DNA of 64,000 nucleotides from Streptococcus mitis SK564 (GTDB taxonomy: Bacteria > Bacillota > Bacilli > Lactobacillales > Streptococcaceae), in the NCBI RefSeq assembly GCF_000148525.1, contig NZ_AEDU01000008.1, forward strand, positions 1-64,000, in the 5' to 3' direction. Made by a program: the position numbers and the translations under genes. The notes below the pieces were generated by a model. That model did no database searches, was not told the origin of the DNA, and saw only the letters and a list, made by a program, of their open reading frames with translations. Positions 9,718 through 18,200 of the stretch are shown in pieces (the first letter of the stretch is position 1; each line of letters begins with the position of its first letter).

Positions 9718-10329
9718 TTATTCTAGAATTAGTAAACCATCTTTAACTGCAAATGGGTCTTTTTCATTGATACGATCGTAAAACATGATTCCGTTGATGT
9801 GGTCAATTTCATGCTGAACAACAATGGAGTTGTAGCCTTTGAGCTTGATGCGGTGTTTTTCTCCATCCTTGTCAAAGTAGTCAACAGTAACGCGGGCATG
9901 GCGAATAACATAGCCAGGCACGTTGCGGTCAACAGATAGGCAACCTTCTCCTTCACCAAGAGCAGCGTCTTGAACAGAGTGAGAGACGATTTTTGGATTG
10001 TACATAATGGCTTGTAAGTCGTAGGCTTCCTGTGGCGTTTCGCCTTCTTCAACAATATTTGGCACCAAAACAGCGATAATGCGTTTTGAGATATCCAACT
10101 GAGGAGCAGCCAGTCCTACCCCACCTCGTAGCCCCATTTTTTCAGCCATGACAGGATCTTGGGAATGTTTGAGGAATTGCATCATCTTTTCGCCAAGGAT
10201 GATTTCTTGGTCAGACAAGGGAAAAGTGACTTCCTCAGCAACTGCGCGTAGAGTAGGATTCCCCTCGCGGATAATATCGTTCATATCAATTAAGTGAGCA
10301 GCTTTTGTAATACGTTCTATAGCAGACAT
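9718..10329 (-). CDS. def: Peptide deformylase
   Basis: This 203-residue Fe2+/Zn2+ enzyme removes the formyl group from the N-terminal methionine of new proteins. All three motifs are visible: GVGLAAPQ (motif 1, around residue 75), EGCLS (motif 2) and QHEIDH (motif 3, HExxH) near residue 172. Length and insertions (for example [14 protein letters not shown]) fit the longer type 2 deformylases of Gram-positive bacteria. The start at 10329 has AAAGGAGAG seven bases upstream. The gene is essential in most bacteria and is the target of actinonin. Confidence 0.96.
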   Translation of the reverse strand: MSAIERITKAAHLIDMNDIIREGNPTLRAVAEEVTFPLSDQEIILGEKMMQFLKHSQDPVMAEKMGLRGGVGLAAPQLDISKRIIAVLVPNIVEEGETPQEAYDLQAIMYNPKIVSHSVQDAALGEGEGCLSVDRNVPGYVIRHARVTVDYFDKDGEKHRIKLKGYNSIVVQHEIDHINGIMFYDRINEKDPFAVKDGLLILE

Positions 10330-10457
10330 TTTCTCTCCTTTCATTACTTCTACATGATATCACAAAATGACAAGGATTGAAAGCATTACGGCATAGAGCT
10401 TTTATAGAAAATGCCTAGTAGGTTCAATTCAATTGTGAAAGAAATACTTATCTGTGT

Positions 10458-10463
10458 TATAAT
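10458..10463 (+). promoter_or_regulatory. -10 box of the CapA-like gene
   Basis: TGTGTTATAAT is an extended -10 element located 41 bp before the chosen ATG of the CapA-like gene, leaving room for a short leader with AGGGAG. Confidence 0.55.
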
Positions 10464-10503
10464 AAAAAGAAAAGGCTTGCATAAGAAAGTAGGGAGAATG
10501 AAG

Positions 10504-11823
10504 ATGCAAAGAAGACAAGATAGAAATCAGAGTGGTTTAGCTTTTCGTTTTATGAAGGGCTTGGTAAACTTTTTTAGGAGTTATCGCAAGTGGAGCAATA
10601 AAGGATTTGTGGCGGTACTCTTACTAGCAGTTGCTTTATCAATGGGCTTGGTCTTGTTGTTTGAAAGTTTCCAAGGCATGCCTATGATCAGTCAAAAACG
10701 AGATACTATTTCTCAAGAGGGGACTAAGCAAAAGTCTCAGGAGCAGGAAGAGGAAAAAACTGCCAGAATTATGGCCCACGGGGATTTGCTCTACCACGAT
10801 GGACTTTTCTTTTCAGCTAAAAAAGAAGACGGTACCTATGACTTTCATGAGAATTTTGAGTATGTGACACCTTGGCTTAAGCAAGCAGATTTAGCTATTG
10901 GTGACTTTGAAGGAACCATTAATAAGGATCATTATTTAGCGGGTTATCCTCTCTTTAATGCTCCTGCTGAAGTTATGGATGCCATTAAGGATGCAGGTTA
11001 TCATGTGCTGGATTTAGCTCATAATCATATTTTGGATTCGCAAATTGAGGGAGTTATTTCCACGGCCGATATTATTGAGAAAGCTGGAATCACTCCAATC
11101 GGAGTTTATACGCATGAACCACGTGATCAGGCTCCGCTGGTCATTAAGGAAGTGAATGGTATCAAGGTTGCTCTTTTGGCCTATTCCTATGGATTCAATG
11201 GAATTGAGCAGTATATTTCTCAGGAAGACTATAATCGTTATCTTTCAGATTTAAACGAAGATAAGATGAAGGCTGAAATTGAACGGGCGGAAAAGGAAGC
11301 GGATATCACCATTATCATGCCTCAGATGGGTGTTGAGTATCGATTGGAACCAACTGAAGAACAAAAAGCTCTTTATCACAAGATGATTGATTGGGGAGCG
11401 GATATTATCTTTGGAGGGCATCCTCACGTTGTGGAACCATCTGAAACGGTTGAAAAAGATGGAGAAAAGAAACTCATTATCTATTCAATGGGGAACTTCA
11501 TTTCCAATCAACGGATTGAATCTATGGGAGATGAAGAAAATGCTAAGTGGACTGAACGTGGCGTTCTCATGGACGTGACCATTAAGAAGAAGGATGGAAA
11601 AACAACTATCGGAACAGCTAAAGCTCATCCTACTTGGGTCAATCGAACACCAAAGGGAACCTTTTCACCAGAAGGCTATCCTTTATATCATTATCAAACC
11701 TATATCTTGGAAGATTTCATAGAGGGTGGCAGTCATCGTGATCAATTAGATGAAGCAACTAAGGAACGAATTGATACAGCCTATAAAGAAATGAACGAAC
11801 ATGTGGGATTGAAGTGGGATTAG
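10504..11823 (+). CDS. CapA/PgsA-like membrane-anchored metallophosphoesterase
   Basis: This 439-residue protein has one N-terminal membrane segment (about residues 32-53) and an extracellular domain of the CapA type. Motifs in order: RIMAHGDLLYHDG, AIGDFEGTINKD, LDLAHNHILDS, FGGHPHVVEP and IYSMGNFISNQ, the metal-binding signatures of the calcineurin-like CapA_PgsA family. Relatives act in poly-gamma-glutamate capsule synthesis, but there is no capB/capC partner here, so the role is unknown; a cell-envelope phosphoesterase is likely. I chose the ATG at 10504 because AGGGAG is 7 bp upstream; 10498 is also possible. Confidence 0.85.
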   Translation: MQRRQDRNQSGLAFRFMKGLVNFFRSYRKWSNKGFVAVLLLAVALSMGLVLLFESFQGMPMISQKRDTISQEGTKQKSQEQEEEKTARIMAHGDLLYHDGLFFSAKKEDGTYDFHENFEYVTPWLKQADLAIGDFEGTINKDHYLAGYPLFNAPAEVMDAIKDAGYHVLDLAHNHILDSQIEGVISTADIIEKAGITPIGVYTHEPRDQAPLVIKEVNGIKVALLAYSYGFNGIEQYISQEDYNRYLSDLNEDKMKAEIERAEKEADITIIMPQMGVEYRLEPTEEQKALYHKMIDWGADIIFGGHPHVVEPSETVEKDGEKKLIIYSMGNFISNQRIESMGDEENAKWTERGVLMDVTIKKKDGKTTIGTAKAHPTWVNRTPKGTFSPEGYPLYHYQTYILEDFIEGGSHRDQLDEATKERIDTAYKEMNEHVGLKWD

Positions 11824-11844
11824 TTTGAATCCAGAGGGAAGTAA

Positions 11845-12672
11845 ATGACTATTAAAGTAATTGCGACAGATATGGATGGAACCTTGCTGGATGCTAGAGG
11901 CCAGCTGGATCTCCCACGCTTGGAAAAGATTTTAGATCAGTTGGATCAAAGGGATATTCGTTTTGTCATCGCGACGGGTAATGAAATTCACCGCATGAGG
12001 CAACTACTGGGGCACTTGGTCGATCGAGTGGTTCTGGTTGTTGCAAACGGTGCTCGTATTTTTGAAAACAATGAATTGATTCAGGCACAGACTTGGGATG
12101 ATGCCATTGTCGATAAGGCTTTGGCTCATTTCAAGGGTCGAGCGTGTCAGGATCAGTTTGTTGTGACGGCTATGAAGGGTGGTTTCGTCAAGGAAGGTAC
12201 GATTTTTACAGACCTTGAAAGTTTTATGACTCCAGAAATGATTGAAAAATTCTACCAACGGATGCAGTTTGTGGATGAATTAACTTCTGACCTCTTTGGT
12301 GGTGTACTCAAGATGAGTATGGTAGTTGGTGAGGAACGTTTGAGTTCGGTCTTGGAAGAGATTAATAACCTCTTTGATGGCCGTGTTCGGGCTGTATCGA
12401 GTGGCTATGGTTGCATTGATATCCTTCAAGCTGGAATTCATAAAGCATGGGGCTTGGAAGAATTACTCAAGCGCTGGGACTTGAACCCCCAACAAATCAT
12501 GGCTTTTGGCGATAGTGAAAATGATGTTGAAATGCTTGAAATGGCTGGGATTGCCTATGCGATGGAAAATGCTGATGAGAAAGCCAAAGCTGTGGCGACT
12601 GCTCTAGCGCCAGCTAACAGCCAAGGAGGAGTTTATCAAGTCTTGGAAAACTGGTTAGAAAAAGGAGAATGA
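11845..12672 (+). CDS. HAD-superfamily (Cof-type) phosphatase
   Basis: This 275-residue protein is of HAD subfamily IIB. The nucleophile motif DMDGTLLD is at residues 9-16, the Cof-type cap lies in the middle, and the closing motif FGDSENDVEMLEMAG is at about residues 222-236. It probably dephosphorylates sugar phosphates or nucleotides; the substrate cannot be read from sequence. It begins 21 bp after the CapA-like gene and abuts the SGNH hydrolase gene, so the three genes may be co-transcribed. Confidence 0.9.
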   Translation: MTIKVIATDMDGTLLDARGQLDLPRLEKILDQLDQRDIRFVIATGNEIHRMRQLLGHLVDRVVLVVANGARIFENNELIQAQTWDDAIVDKALAHFKGRACQDQFVVTAMKGGFVKEGTIFTDLESFMTPEMIEKFYQRMQFVDELTSDLFGGVLKMSMVVGEERLSSVLEEINNLFDGRVRAVSSGYGCIDILQAGIHKAWGLEELLKRWDLNPQQIMAFGDSENDVEMLEMAGIAYAMENADEKAKAVATALAPANSQGGVYQVLENWLEKGE

Positions 12673-12673
12673 A

Positions 12674-13309
12674 GTGGCAGTACAGTTATTAGAAAATTGG
12701 TTACTAAAGGAACAAGGCAAAATCCAAACCAAATACCGTCACTTAAATCAAGTTTCTGTTGTTGAACCAGACATTCTTTTTATTGGGGATTCCATTGTTG
12801 AGTATTACCCTTTGCAGGAACTATTTGGGACTTCAAAGACCATTGTCAATCGAGGCATTCGAGGTTATCAGACAGGGCTGTTATTAGAAAATCTAGATGT
12901 GCATCTGTACGGTGGGGCGGTAGATAAAATTGTCCTTTTAATTGGGACGAACGATATTGGAAAAGATGTGCCTTTGAATGATGCTCTCAATAATCTCGAA
13001 GCTACCATTCAATACATTGTTCGCGATTACCCACTGGCAGAGATTAAATTGCTTTCTATTTTGCCAGTCAATGAGGGAGAGGAGTACAAGCAGACAGTCT
13101 ATATCCGCTCGAATGAAAAAATTCAGAAATGGAATCAAGCCTATCAAGAGCTTGCTTCTGCCTATATGCAGGTAGAATTTGTGCCAGTTTTTGATAGTTT
13201 GACAGACCAGGCAGGCCAACTCAAAAAAGAATTTACAACTGATGGGCTGCACCTCAGTGTTGCTGGTTATCAGGTTTTGACTAAAGCTTTGAAAGACTAT
13301 CTTTTTTAG
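12674..13309 (+). CDS. SGNH/GDSL-family lipase or acetylhydrolase
   Basis: This 211-residue SGNH hydrolase carries FIGDSIVEYY (block I, Ser of GDS), a Gly in IRGYQTG, the IGTNDIG block III and the DGLHLSVAGY block V with the catalytic Asp/His. Similar pneumococcal proteins are annotated as platelet-activating-factor acetylhydrolase-like, but the substrate is not proven. There is no signal peptide, so it is probably cytoplasmic. It starts with GTG at 12674, preceded by AAAGGAG within the end of the HAD gene; the genes are separated by 1 bp. Confidence 0.85.
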   Translation: MAVQLLENWLLKEQGKIQTKYRHLNQVSVVEPDILFIGDSIVEYYPLQELFGTSKTIVNRGIRGYQTGLLLENLDVHLYGGAVDKIVLLIGTNDIGKDVPLNDALNNLEATIQYIVRDYPLAEIKLLSILPVNEGEEYKQTVYIRSNEKIQKWNQAYQELASAYMQVEFVPVFDSLTDQAGQLKKEFTTDGLHLSVAGYQVLTKALKDYLF

Positions 13310-13325
13310 TTAATTGATTTTCTTT

Positions 13326-13354
13326 TTGCATTTTTGAGTTAGATAAGGTATAAT
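13326..13354 (+). promoter_or_regulatory. Promoter of ssrA (tmRNA)
   Basis: TTGCAT (13326-13331) and TATAAT (13349-13354) are separated by 17 bp and lie 16 bp before the mature tmRNA 5' end. Confidence 0.8.
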
Positions 13355-13370
13355 GATTTTATTGTCTTTT

Positions 13371-13715
13371 GGGGTCGTTACGGATTCGACAGGCATTATG
13401 AGACATATTTTGCGACTCGTGTGGCGACGTAAACGCTCAGTTAAATATAACTGCAAAAAATAACACTTCTTACGCTCTAGCTGCCTAAAAACCAGCAGGC
13501 GTGACCCGATTTGGATTGCTCGTGTTCAATGACAGGTCTTATTATTAGCGAGATACGATTGAGTCTTGTCTAGTGGCTTGATAAGAGATTGATAGACTCG
13601 CAGTTTCTAGGCTTGAGTTATGTGTCGAGGGACTGTTAAAATAATACATAACCTATGGTTGTAGACAAATATGTTGGCAGGTGTTTGGACGTGGGTTCGA
13701 CTCCCACCGGCTCCA
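13371..13715 (+). ncRNA. ssrA: Transfer-messenger RNA
   Basis: The 345-nt RNA rescues stalled ribosomes and tags nascent proteins for proteolysis. The 5' end GGGGTCGTTACGG pairs with the 3' end CCGGCTCC to form the acceptor arm. The T-arm is GTGGGTTCGACTCCCAC. The resume codon GCA at 13453 begins the tag AKNNTSYALAA, ending at a TAA at 13486. CCA is not encoded; the discriminator A at 13715 is followed by TTAT. The 3' terminal 12 bases plus flank are duplicated at 13918-13929, a sign of element integration. Confidence 0.97.
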
Positions 13716-13719
13716 TTAT
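13708..13719 (+). repeat. attachment-site core at the tmRNA 3' end (left copy)
   Basis: CGGCTCCATTAT includes the last bases of ssrA. An identical 12-mer is found at 13918-13929, 210 bp away, as expected for attL/attR of an element integrated into the tmRNA gene. Confidence 0.65.
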
Positions 13720-13917
13720 TCCTTTGCATTCCTTGGTAAAACGTTGTTAAATCAACGTTTTTTGTTTTTGTCTTTGGTATTCCTTGGTATTCTTTTGCGA
13801 AAAAAGGATACAACAAAGGAGTTACAAACAGACTCTATTTTTAAAAAAGGGGATACAAAAAAGGATACAACATTTTTGTCGTATCCTAAAAATCTATGTA
13901 CTTCACAAAGCGTTCTT
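13720..13917. mobile_element. Remnant of an integrated element (scar, 198 bp)
   Basis: Lying between the two att-core copies, this stretch has no functional gene. It holds three copies of GGATACAA (13807-13814, 13852-13859, 13863-13870) and one inverted copy (about 13880-13888), spaced like arm-type binding sites for a tyrosine integrase. Apparent short ORFs running through the tmRNA end are spurious. The rest of the element has been lost or this is a solo scar. Confidence 0.5.
13742..13757. terminator. Stem-loop after tmRNA, shared with the enolase scar
   Basis: AAAACGTTG (stem) TTAAAT (loop) CAACGTTTT followed by T-rich sequence is a plausible terminator in either direction. Its core 16-mer is also present, in inverse orientation, at 34488-34503 next to the other integrase scar. 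Confidence 0.6.
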
Positions 13918-13929
13918 CGGCTCCATTAT
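13918..13929 (+). repeat. attachment-site core (right copy)
   Basis: This is a second copy of CGGCTCCATTAT outside any RNA gene. It lacks the rest of the tmRNA T-arm, so only the core was duplicated. Confidence 0.6.
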
Positions 13930-13965
13930 GCATTTTTGTGATTTTAAAACTTGTTAGCTGATTTT

Positions 13966-14313
13966 TTACAATCCTGCAAATTCTTTGATTTCTTGTGCTG
14001 ACATTGAAGAGTCGCAACGGACATTGATTTGTCCATTTGCAATGTGAACGAAGCCTGGTACAGTTGGAATTCCATAGCGTGAGCGGAATTCTTGTAACTC
14101 ATTGAGTTGGCTTGCTTCTTCACTGTTGATGAAGTAGATGTGAGCTTTGGTTTCAGCTACGACACCTGCCAAAGTACCTGCAAATTTACGGCAGTAAGGG
14201 CAAGTTTTGCGACCGATAAAGAAGGTTGCAGTTTCTTTTTTATCAAGAGCTTCTTGCGCACGCGCAACTGTAGTGACTTCAAGGTCTTTGATGTTATCTA
14301 AAAATTGTTCCAT
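13966..14313 (-). CDS. Thioredoxin-like protein (bacteriocin transport accessory type)
   Basis: This 115-residue protein has a thioredoxin fold: the redox motif CPYC at residues 38-41 (FFIGRKTCPYCRKF) and a cis-proline segment GIPTVPGF near residue 90. Relatives in streptococci are annotated as bacteriocin transport accessory protein (Bta); a cytoplasmic disulfide reductase role is as likely. It has no signal peptide. The start at 14313 is preceded by GAGGTAATCTC. It lies upstream of pgm on the same strand, with 112 bp between stop and the next start region. Confidence 0.85.
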   Translation of the reverse strand: MEQFLDNIKDLEVTTVARAQEALDKKETATFFIGRKTCPYCRKFAGTLAGVVAETKAHIYFINSEEASQLNELQEFRSRYGIPTVPGFVHIANGQINVRCDSSMSAQEIKEFAGL

Positions 14314-14384
14314 GAGATTACCTCGCTTTCATTGATAAGTCTAGTATGCCATAAAGTTTCTAAAATTGCTTAGATTTGATACGA

Positions 14385-14413
14385 AAAAAAGATGAGATTG
14401 GTTTGTCTCATCT
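14385..14413 (-). terminator. Terminator after pgm
   Basis: The inverted repeat AAAAGATGAGA / TCTCATCTTTT lies a few bases after the pgm stop; it works as a terminator on the minus strand, with a run of T. Confidence 0.75.
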
Positions 14414-14424
14414 TTTATAGGATT

Positions 14425-16143
14425 TTATTTTACAAAAGCATTGATTTCTGCTTCGATATTAGCAATCTTAGCTTGTGATTCTTCGTTGGTTTCACCTACA
14501 ACTGCAATGTAGAACTTGATTTTTGGTTCTGTACCTGAAGGGCGAACAGCAATCCATGAACCGTCAGCAAGTGTGTATTTCAACACATCACTTGGAGGAG
14601 TTGTTAAGTTTGTAACAGTTCCGTCAGCAGCAGTAGCTGTTTGAGCTTTGAAGTCTTCTACGATAGTGATAGCTGTTGCGTTCCATTCTTTTGGAGCATT
14701 GTTACGGAATTTTGCCATAATTGCTTTGATTTGTTCAGCACCATCGACACCTGAAAGGGTAACAGAGATAGTCTTTTCTGCGTAGTAGCCATATTCTTTA
14801 TAGATTTCTTCGATACCGTCAGCAAGGGTCAAACCACGTGAACGGTAGTAGGCAGCAAGTTCAGCAACGACTAGAACGGCTTGGATAGCATCTTTATCAC
14901 GTACGAATGGTTTAATCAAGTAACCGAAGCTTTCTTCAAATCCCATCATGTAAGTGTGATTGTGTTTTTCTTCGAATTCTTGGATTTTTTCAGCGATAAA
15001 TTTGAAACCTGTCAAAACGTTGAACATAGTTGCGCCGTAGCTTTCAGCAATCTTTGTTACCAAGTCAGTTGATACGATAGATTTGCAGAGGGCTGCATTT
15101 TCAGGAAGAGTTCCAGCATTTTTGTGGGCTTCCAAGATGTATTTGGCCATGATAGCACCGATTTGGTTACCTGAAAGGTTGAGGTAGTTACCATCTTTTT
15201 GAAGAACTTCAACACCAACACGGTCAGCATCAGGGTCAGTTGCCACAAGAACATCTGCACCAACTTGACGACCAAGTTCTTCAGCAAGAGCAAAAGCTGC
15301 TTGGCTCTCTGGATTTGGAGATTTTACAGTTGAGAAGTCAGGATCGGCAGTTGCTTGCGCTTCAACAACTTGAACAGAGTCAAATCCTGCTTGGGCAAGA
15401 GCACGACGAGCTAACATTTCACCAGTACCATGCAGTGGTGTGTAGACAATCTTCATGTCTTTACCGAATTCTTCAATCAAGTCTGGGTTGATGTTTACGT
15501 CCTTAACTTCTTTAAGGTATTCTACGTCAACAGCTTCGCCGATAACTTCGATCAAGCCAGAAGCTTTTTCAGCTTCCACATCAGCAACTTCAACTGCAAA
15601 TGGATTTTCGATTGCACGGATATAAGTAGTCAAAGCGTCTGCATCGTGTGGAGGCATTTGTCCACCGTCTTCACCGTAAACCTTGTAACCGTTAAATGGT
15701 GCAGGGTTATGGCTAGCTGTGACCATGATACCTGCGAAACAGTTGAGGTGACGAACTGCAAATGATAGTTCTGGAGTTGGACGCAGACTTTCAAATACGT
15801 AAGATTTGATGCCGTGTTTAGCAAGAACTGCCGCAGATTCAAAGGCAAACTCAGGTGAGAAGTGACGGCTATCGTAGGCGATTGCCACACCACGTTCTTT
15901 TTCGTTTCCACCTTTTGACTCAATCAAACGAGCCAATCCTTCAGTAGCTTGACGAACAACGTAGATGTTGATGCGGTTTGTACCAGCACCAATCAAGCCA
16001 CGCATACCTGCAGTACCAAATTCAAGATTTGTATAGAAGGCATCTTCCTTTGTTTTTTCGTCCATATTTTCCAAATCTTGACGAAGGTAGTCAGGAAGCT
16101 CCGCAAAATCAACCCATTTCTGGTAATTTTCTTGGTAAGACAT
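14425..16143 (-). CDS. pgm: Phosphoglucomutase / phosphomannomutase
   Basis: This 572-residue alpha-D-phosphohexomutase interconverts glucose-1-phosphate and glucose-6-phosphate, linking glycolysis to UDP-glucose, capsule and the glycogen genes at 22-31 kb. Motifs: EFGTAGMRG near residue 41, the phosphoserine loop TASHNP (residues 142-147, Ser144), the metal loop DPDADR near residue 304, the sugar-binding GFEESFGY and the phosphate-binding RPSGTEPKIKFY near the C-terminus. The length fits the long PgmA type of Firmicutes. It has a good ribosome binding site (AAGGAGAATTTTA). Confidence 0.96.
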   Translation of the reverse strand: MSYQENYQKWVDFAELPDYLRQDLENMDEKTKEDAFYTNLEFGTAGMRGLIGAGTNRINIYVVRQATEGLARLIESKGGNEKERGVAIAYDSRHFSPEFAFESAAVLAKHGIKSYVFESLRPTPELSFAVRHLNCFAGIMVTASHNPAPFNGYKVYGEDGGQMPPHDADALTTYIRAIENPFAVEVADVEAEKASGLIEVIGEAVDVEYLKEVKDVNINPDLIEEFGKDMKIVYTPLHGTGEMLARRALAQAGFDSVQVVEAQATADPDFSTVKSPNPESQAAFALAEELGRQVGADVLVATDPDADRVGVEVLQKDGNYLNLSGNQIGAIMAKYILEAHKNAGTLPENAALCKSIVSTDLVTKIAESYGATMFNVLTGFKFIAEKIQEFEEKHNHTYMMGFEESFGYLIKPFVRDKDAIQAVLVVAELAAYYRSRGLTLADGIEEIYKEYGYYAEKTISVTLSGVDGAEQIKAIMAKFRNNAPKEWNATAITIVEDFKAQTATAADGTVTNLTTPPSDVLKYTLADGSWIAVRPSGTEPKIKFYIAVVGETNEESQAKIANIEAEINAFVK

Positions 16144-16281
16144 TAAAATTCTCCTTTTTGTAAATTGTTTTAACCGTTCACATTATAGCACTTTTTAGCG
16201 TTTTAGTAAAACGGTAGCATAATTTTCAGAAAAGTAGTGACATATGCCTGTTTATCAAGTCTTGAATGCCTTAGGGAAACA

Positions 16282-16290
16282 TGCTATACT
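16282..16290 (+). promoter_or_regulatory. Extended -10 promoter abutting the ABC-F start
   Basis: TGCTATACT ends 6 bp before the ATG at 16297; transcription from it would give a leaderless mRNA. Confidence 0.55.
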
Positions 16291-16296
16291 ACTTGT

Positions 16297-18198
16297 ATGA
16301 TTATTTTACAAGCTAATAAAATTGAACGTTCTTTTGCAGGAGAGGTTCTTTTTGATAATATCAACCTGCAGGTTGATGAACGAGACCGGATTGCTCTTGT
16401 TGGGAAAAATGGTGCAGGTAAGTCTACTCTTTTGAAGATTTTGGTTGGAGAAGAGGAACCAACTAGTGGAGAAATCAATAAGAAAAAAGATATTTCTCTG
16501 TCTTACCTAGCCCAAGATAGCCGTTTTGAGTCTGAAAATACCATCTACGATGAAATGCTTCATGTCTTTGATGATTTGCGTCGGACGGAAAAACAACTGC
16601 GTCAGATGGAGCTAGAGATGGGTGAAAAGTCTGGTGAGGATTTGGATAAACTGATGTCAGATTACGACCGCTTATCTGAGAATTTTCGCCAAGCAGGTGG
16701 CTTTACCTATGAAGCTGATATACGAGCGATTTTAAATGGATTCAAGTTTGACGAATCTATGTGGCAGATGAAAATTGCCGAGCTTTCTGGCGGTCAAAAT
16801 ACTCGCTTGGCTCTAGCCAAAATGCTCCTTGAAAAGCCCAATCTCTTGGTATTGGACGAGCCAACCAACCACTTGGATATCGAAACTATTGCCTGGCTAG
16901 AGAATTACTTGGTAAACTATAGCGGTGCCCTCATTATTGTCAGCCACGACCGTTATTTCTTGGACAAGGTTGCGACAATTACGCTAGATTTGACCAAGCA
17001 TTCCTTGGATCGCTATGTGGGCAATTATTCTCGTTTTGTCGAGTTGAAAGAGCAAAAGCTAGCTACTGAGGCAAAAAACTATGAAAAGCAACAGAAGGAA
17101 ATCGCTGCTCTGGAAGACTTTGTCAATCGCAATCTAGTCCGTGCTTCAACGACCAAACGTGCCCAATCTCGCCGTAAACAACTGGAAAAAATGGAGCGTT
17201 TGGACAAGCCTGAAGCGGGCAAGAAATCAGCCAACATGACCTTCCGGTCGGAAAAAACGTCGGGTAATGTTGTCCTGACTGTTGAAAATGCGGCTATTGG
17301 CTATGATGGAGAAATATTGTCCGAGCCTATCAACTTAGACCTTCGTAAGATGAATGCTGTCGCTATCGTCGGTCCAAATGGTATTGGAAAGTCAACCTTT
17401 ATCAAGTCTATTGTGGACCAGATTCCTTTTATCAAGGGTGAAAAACGCTTTGGGGCTAATGTTGAGGTGGGTTACTATGACCAAACCCAAAGTAAGTTGA
17501 CACCAAGTAATACGGTGCTGGATGAACTCTGGAATGATTTTAAACTGACACCAGAAGTTGAAATCCGTAACCGTCTAGGTGCCTTTCTTTTCTCAGGAGA
17601 TGATGTCAAAAAATCAGTCGGCATGTTGTCAGGTGGAGAGAAAGCTCGTTTGCTTTTGGCCAAATTGTCTATGGAGAACAACAACTTTTTGATTCTGGAC
17701 GAGCCAACCAACCACTTGGATATTGATAGCAAGGAAGTGTTGGAAAATGCTTTGATTGACTTTGATGGAACTCTTCTCTTCGTCAGTCACGACCGTTACT
17801 TTATCAATCGTGTGGCAACTCATGTACTGGAATTGTCTGAGAATGGCTCGACTCTTTACCTGGGAGATTACGACTATTATGTTGAGAAGAAAGCAGAAGT
17901 AGAAATGACTCAGGCTGAGAAAGCTTCAACTAGCAATCAAGCAAAAGAAGCAAGCCCAGTTAATGACTATCAAGCTCAGAAAGAAAGTCAAAAAGAAGTT
18001 CGTAAACTCATGCGACAAATCGAAAGTCTAGAAGCTGAAATCGAAGAGTTAGAAAGTCAAAGCCAAGCCATTTCTGAACAAATGTTGGAAACCAACGATG
18101 CAGGTAAACTCATGGAATTGCAGGCTGAACTGGATAAAATCTGCCATCGTCAGGAAGAAGCTATGCTTGAATGGGAAGAATTGTCAGAGCAGGTGTAA
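16297..18198 (+). CDS. ABC-F family ATPase (ribosome-associated type)
   Basis: This 633-residue protein has two ABC ATPase domains and no membrane segments. Domain 1 has GKNGAGKST and LSGGQNTRLALAK; domain 2 has GPNGIGKST and LSGGEKARLLLAK; both have VLDEPTNHLDI-type Walker B motifs. The basic linker (residues about 245-300) and the C-terminal coiled coil (about 560-630) match the Uup/YdiF-type ABC-F proteins that act on the ribosome. The ATG at 16297 gives the expected N-terminus (MIILQANKIERSFAG); an upstream in-frame start would include the promoter. The 3' end is 2 bp from the Rgg gene, so the pair is probably co-transcribed. Confidence 0.92.
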   Translation: MIILQANKIERSFAGEVLFDNINLQVDERDRIALVGKNGAGKSTLLKILVGEEEPTSGEINKKKDISLSYLAQDSRFESENTIYDEMLHVFDDLRRTEKQLRQMELEMGEKSGEDLDKLMSDYDRLSENFRQAGGFTYEADIRAILNGFKFDESMWQMKIAELSGGQNTRLALAKMLLEKPNLLVLDEPTNHLDIETIAWLENYLVNYSGALIIVSHDRYFLDKVATITLDLTKHSLDRYVGNYSRFVELKEQKLATEAKNYEKQQKEIAALEDFVNRNLVRASTTKRAQSRRKQLEKMERLDKPEAGKKSANMTFRSEKTSGNVVLTVENAAIGYDGEILSEPINLDLRKMNAVAIVGPNGIGKSTFIKSIVDQIPFIKGEKRFGANVEVGYYDQTQSKLTPSNTVLDELWNDFKLTPEVEIRNRLGAFLFSGDDVKKSVGMLSGGEKARLLLAKLSMENNNFLILDEPTNHLDIDSKEVLENALIDFDGTLLFVSHDRYFINRVATHVLELSENGSTLYLGDYDYYVEKKAEVEMTQAEKASTSNQAKEASPVNDYQAQKESQKEVRKLMRQIESLEAEIEELESQSQAISEQMLETNDAGKLMELQAELDKICHRQEEAMLEWEELSEQV

Positions 18199-18200
18199 AG

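Noticed and set aside
9729-10055. 108-codon minus-strand frame within def
   Set aside because: Out-of-frame overlap with a full-length, motif-complete peptide deformylase.
13607-13941. ORFs on both strands crossing the tmRNA end (69 and 86 codons)
   Set aside because: They overlap a confident tmRNA gene and the scar repeats, have no ribosome site, and one reads the antisense of the tmRNA T-arm.
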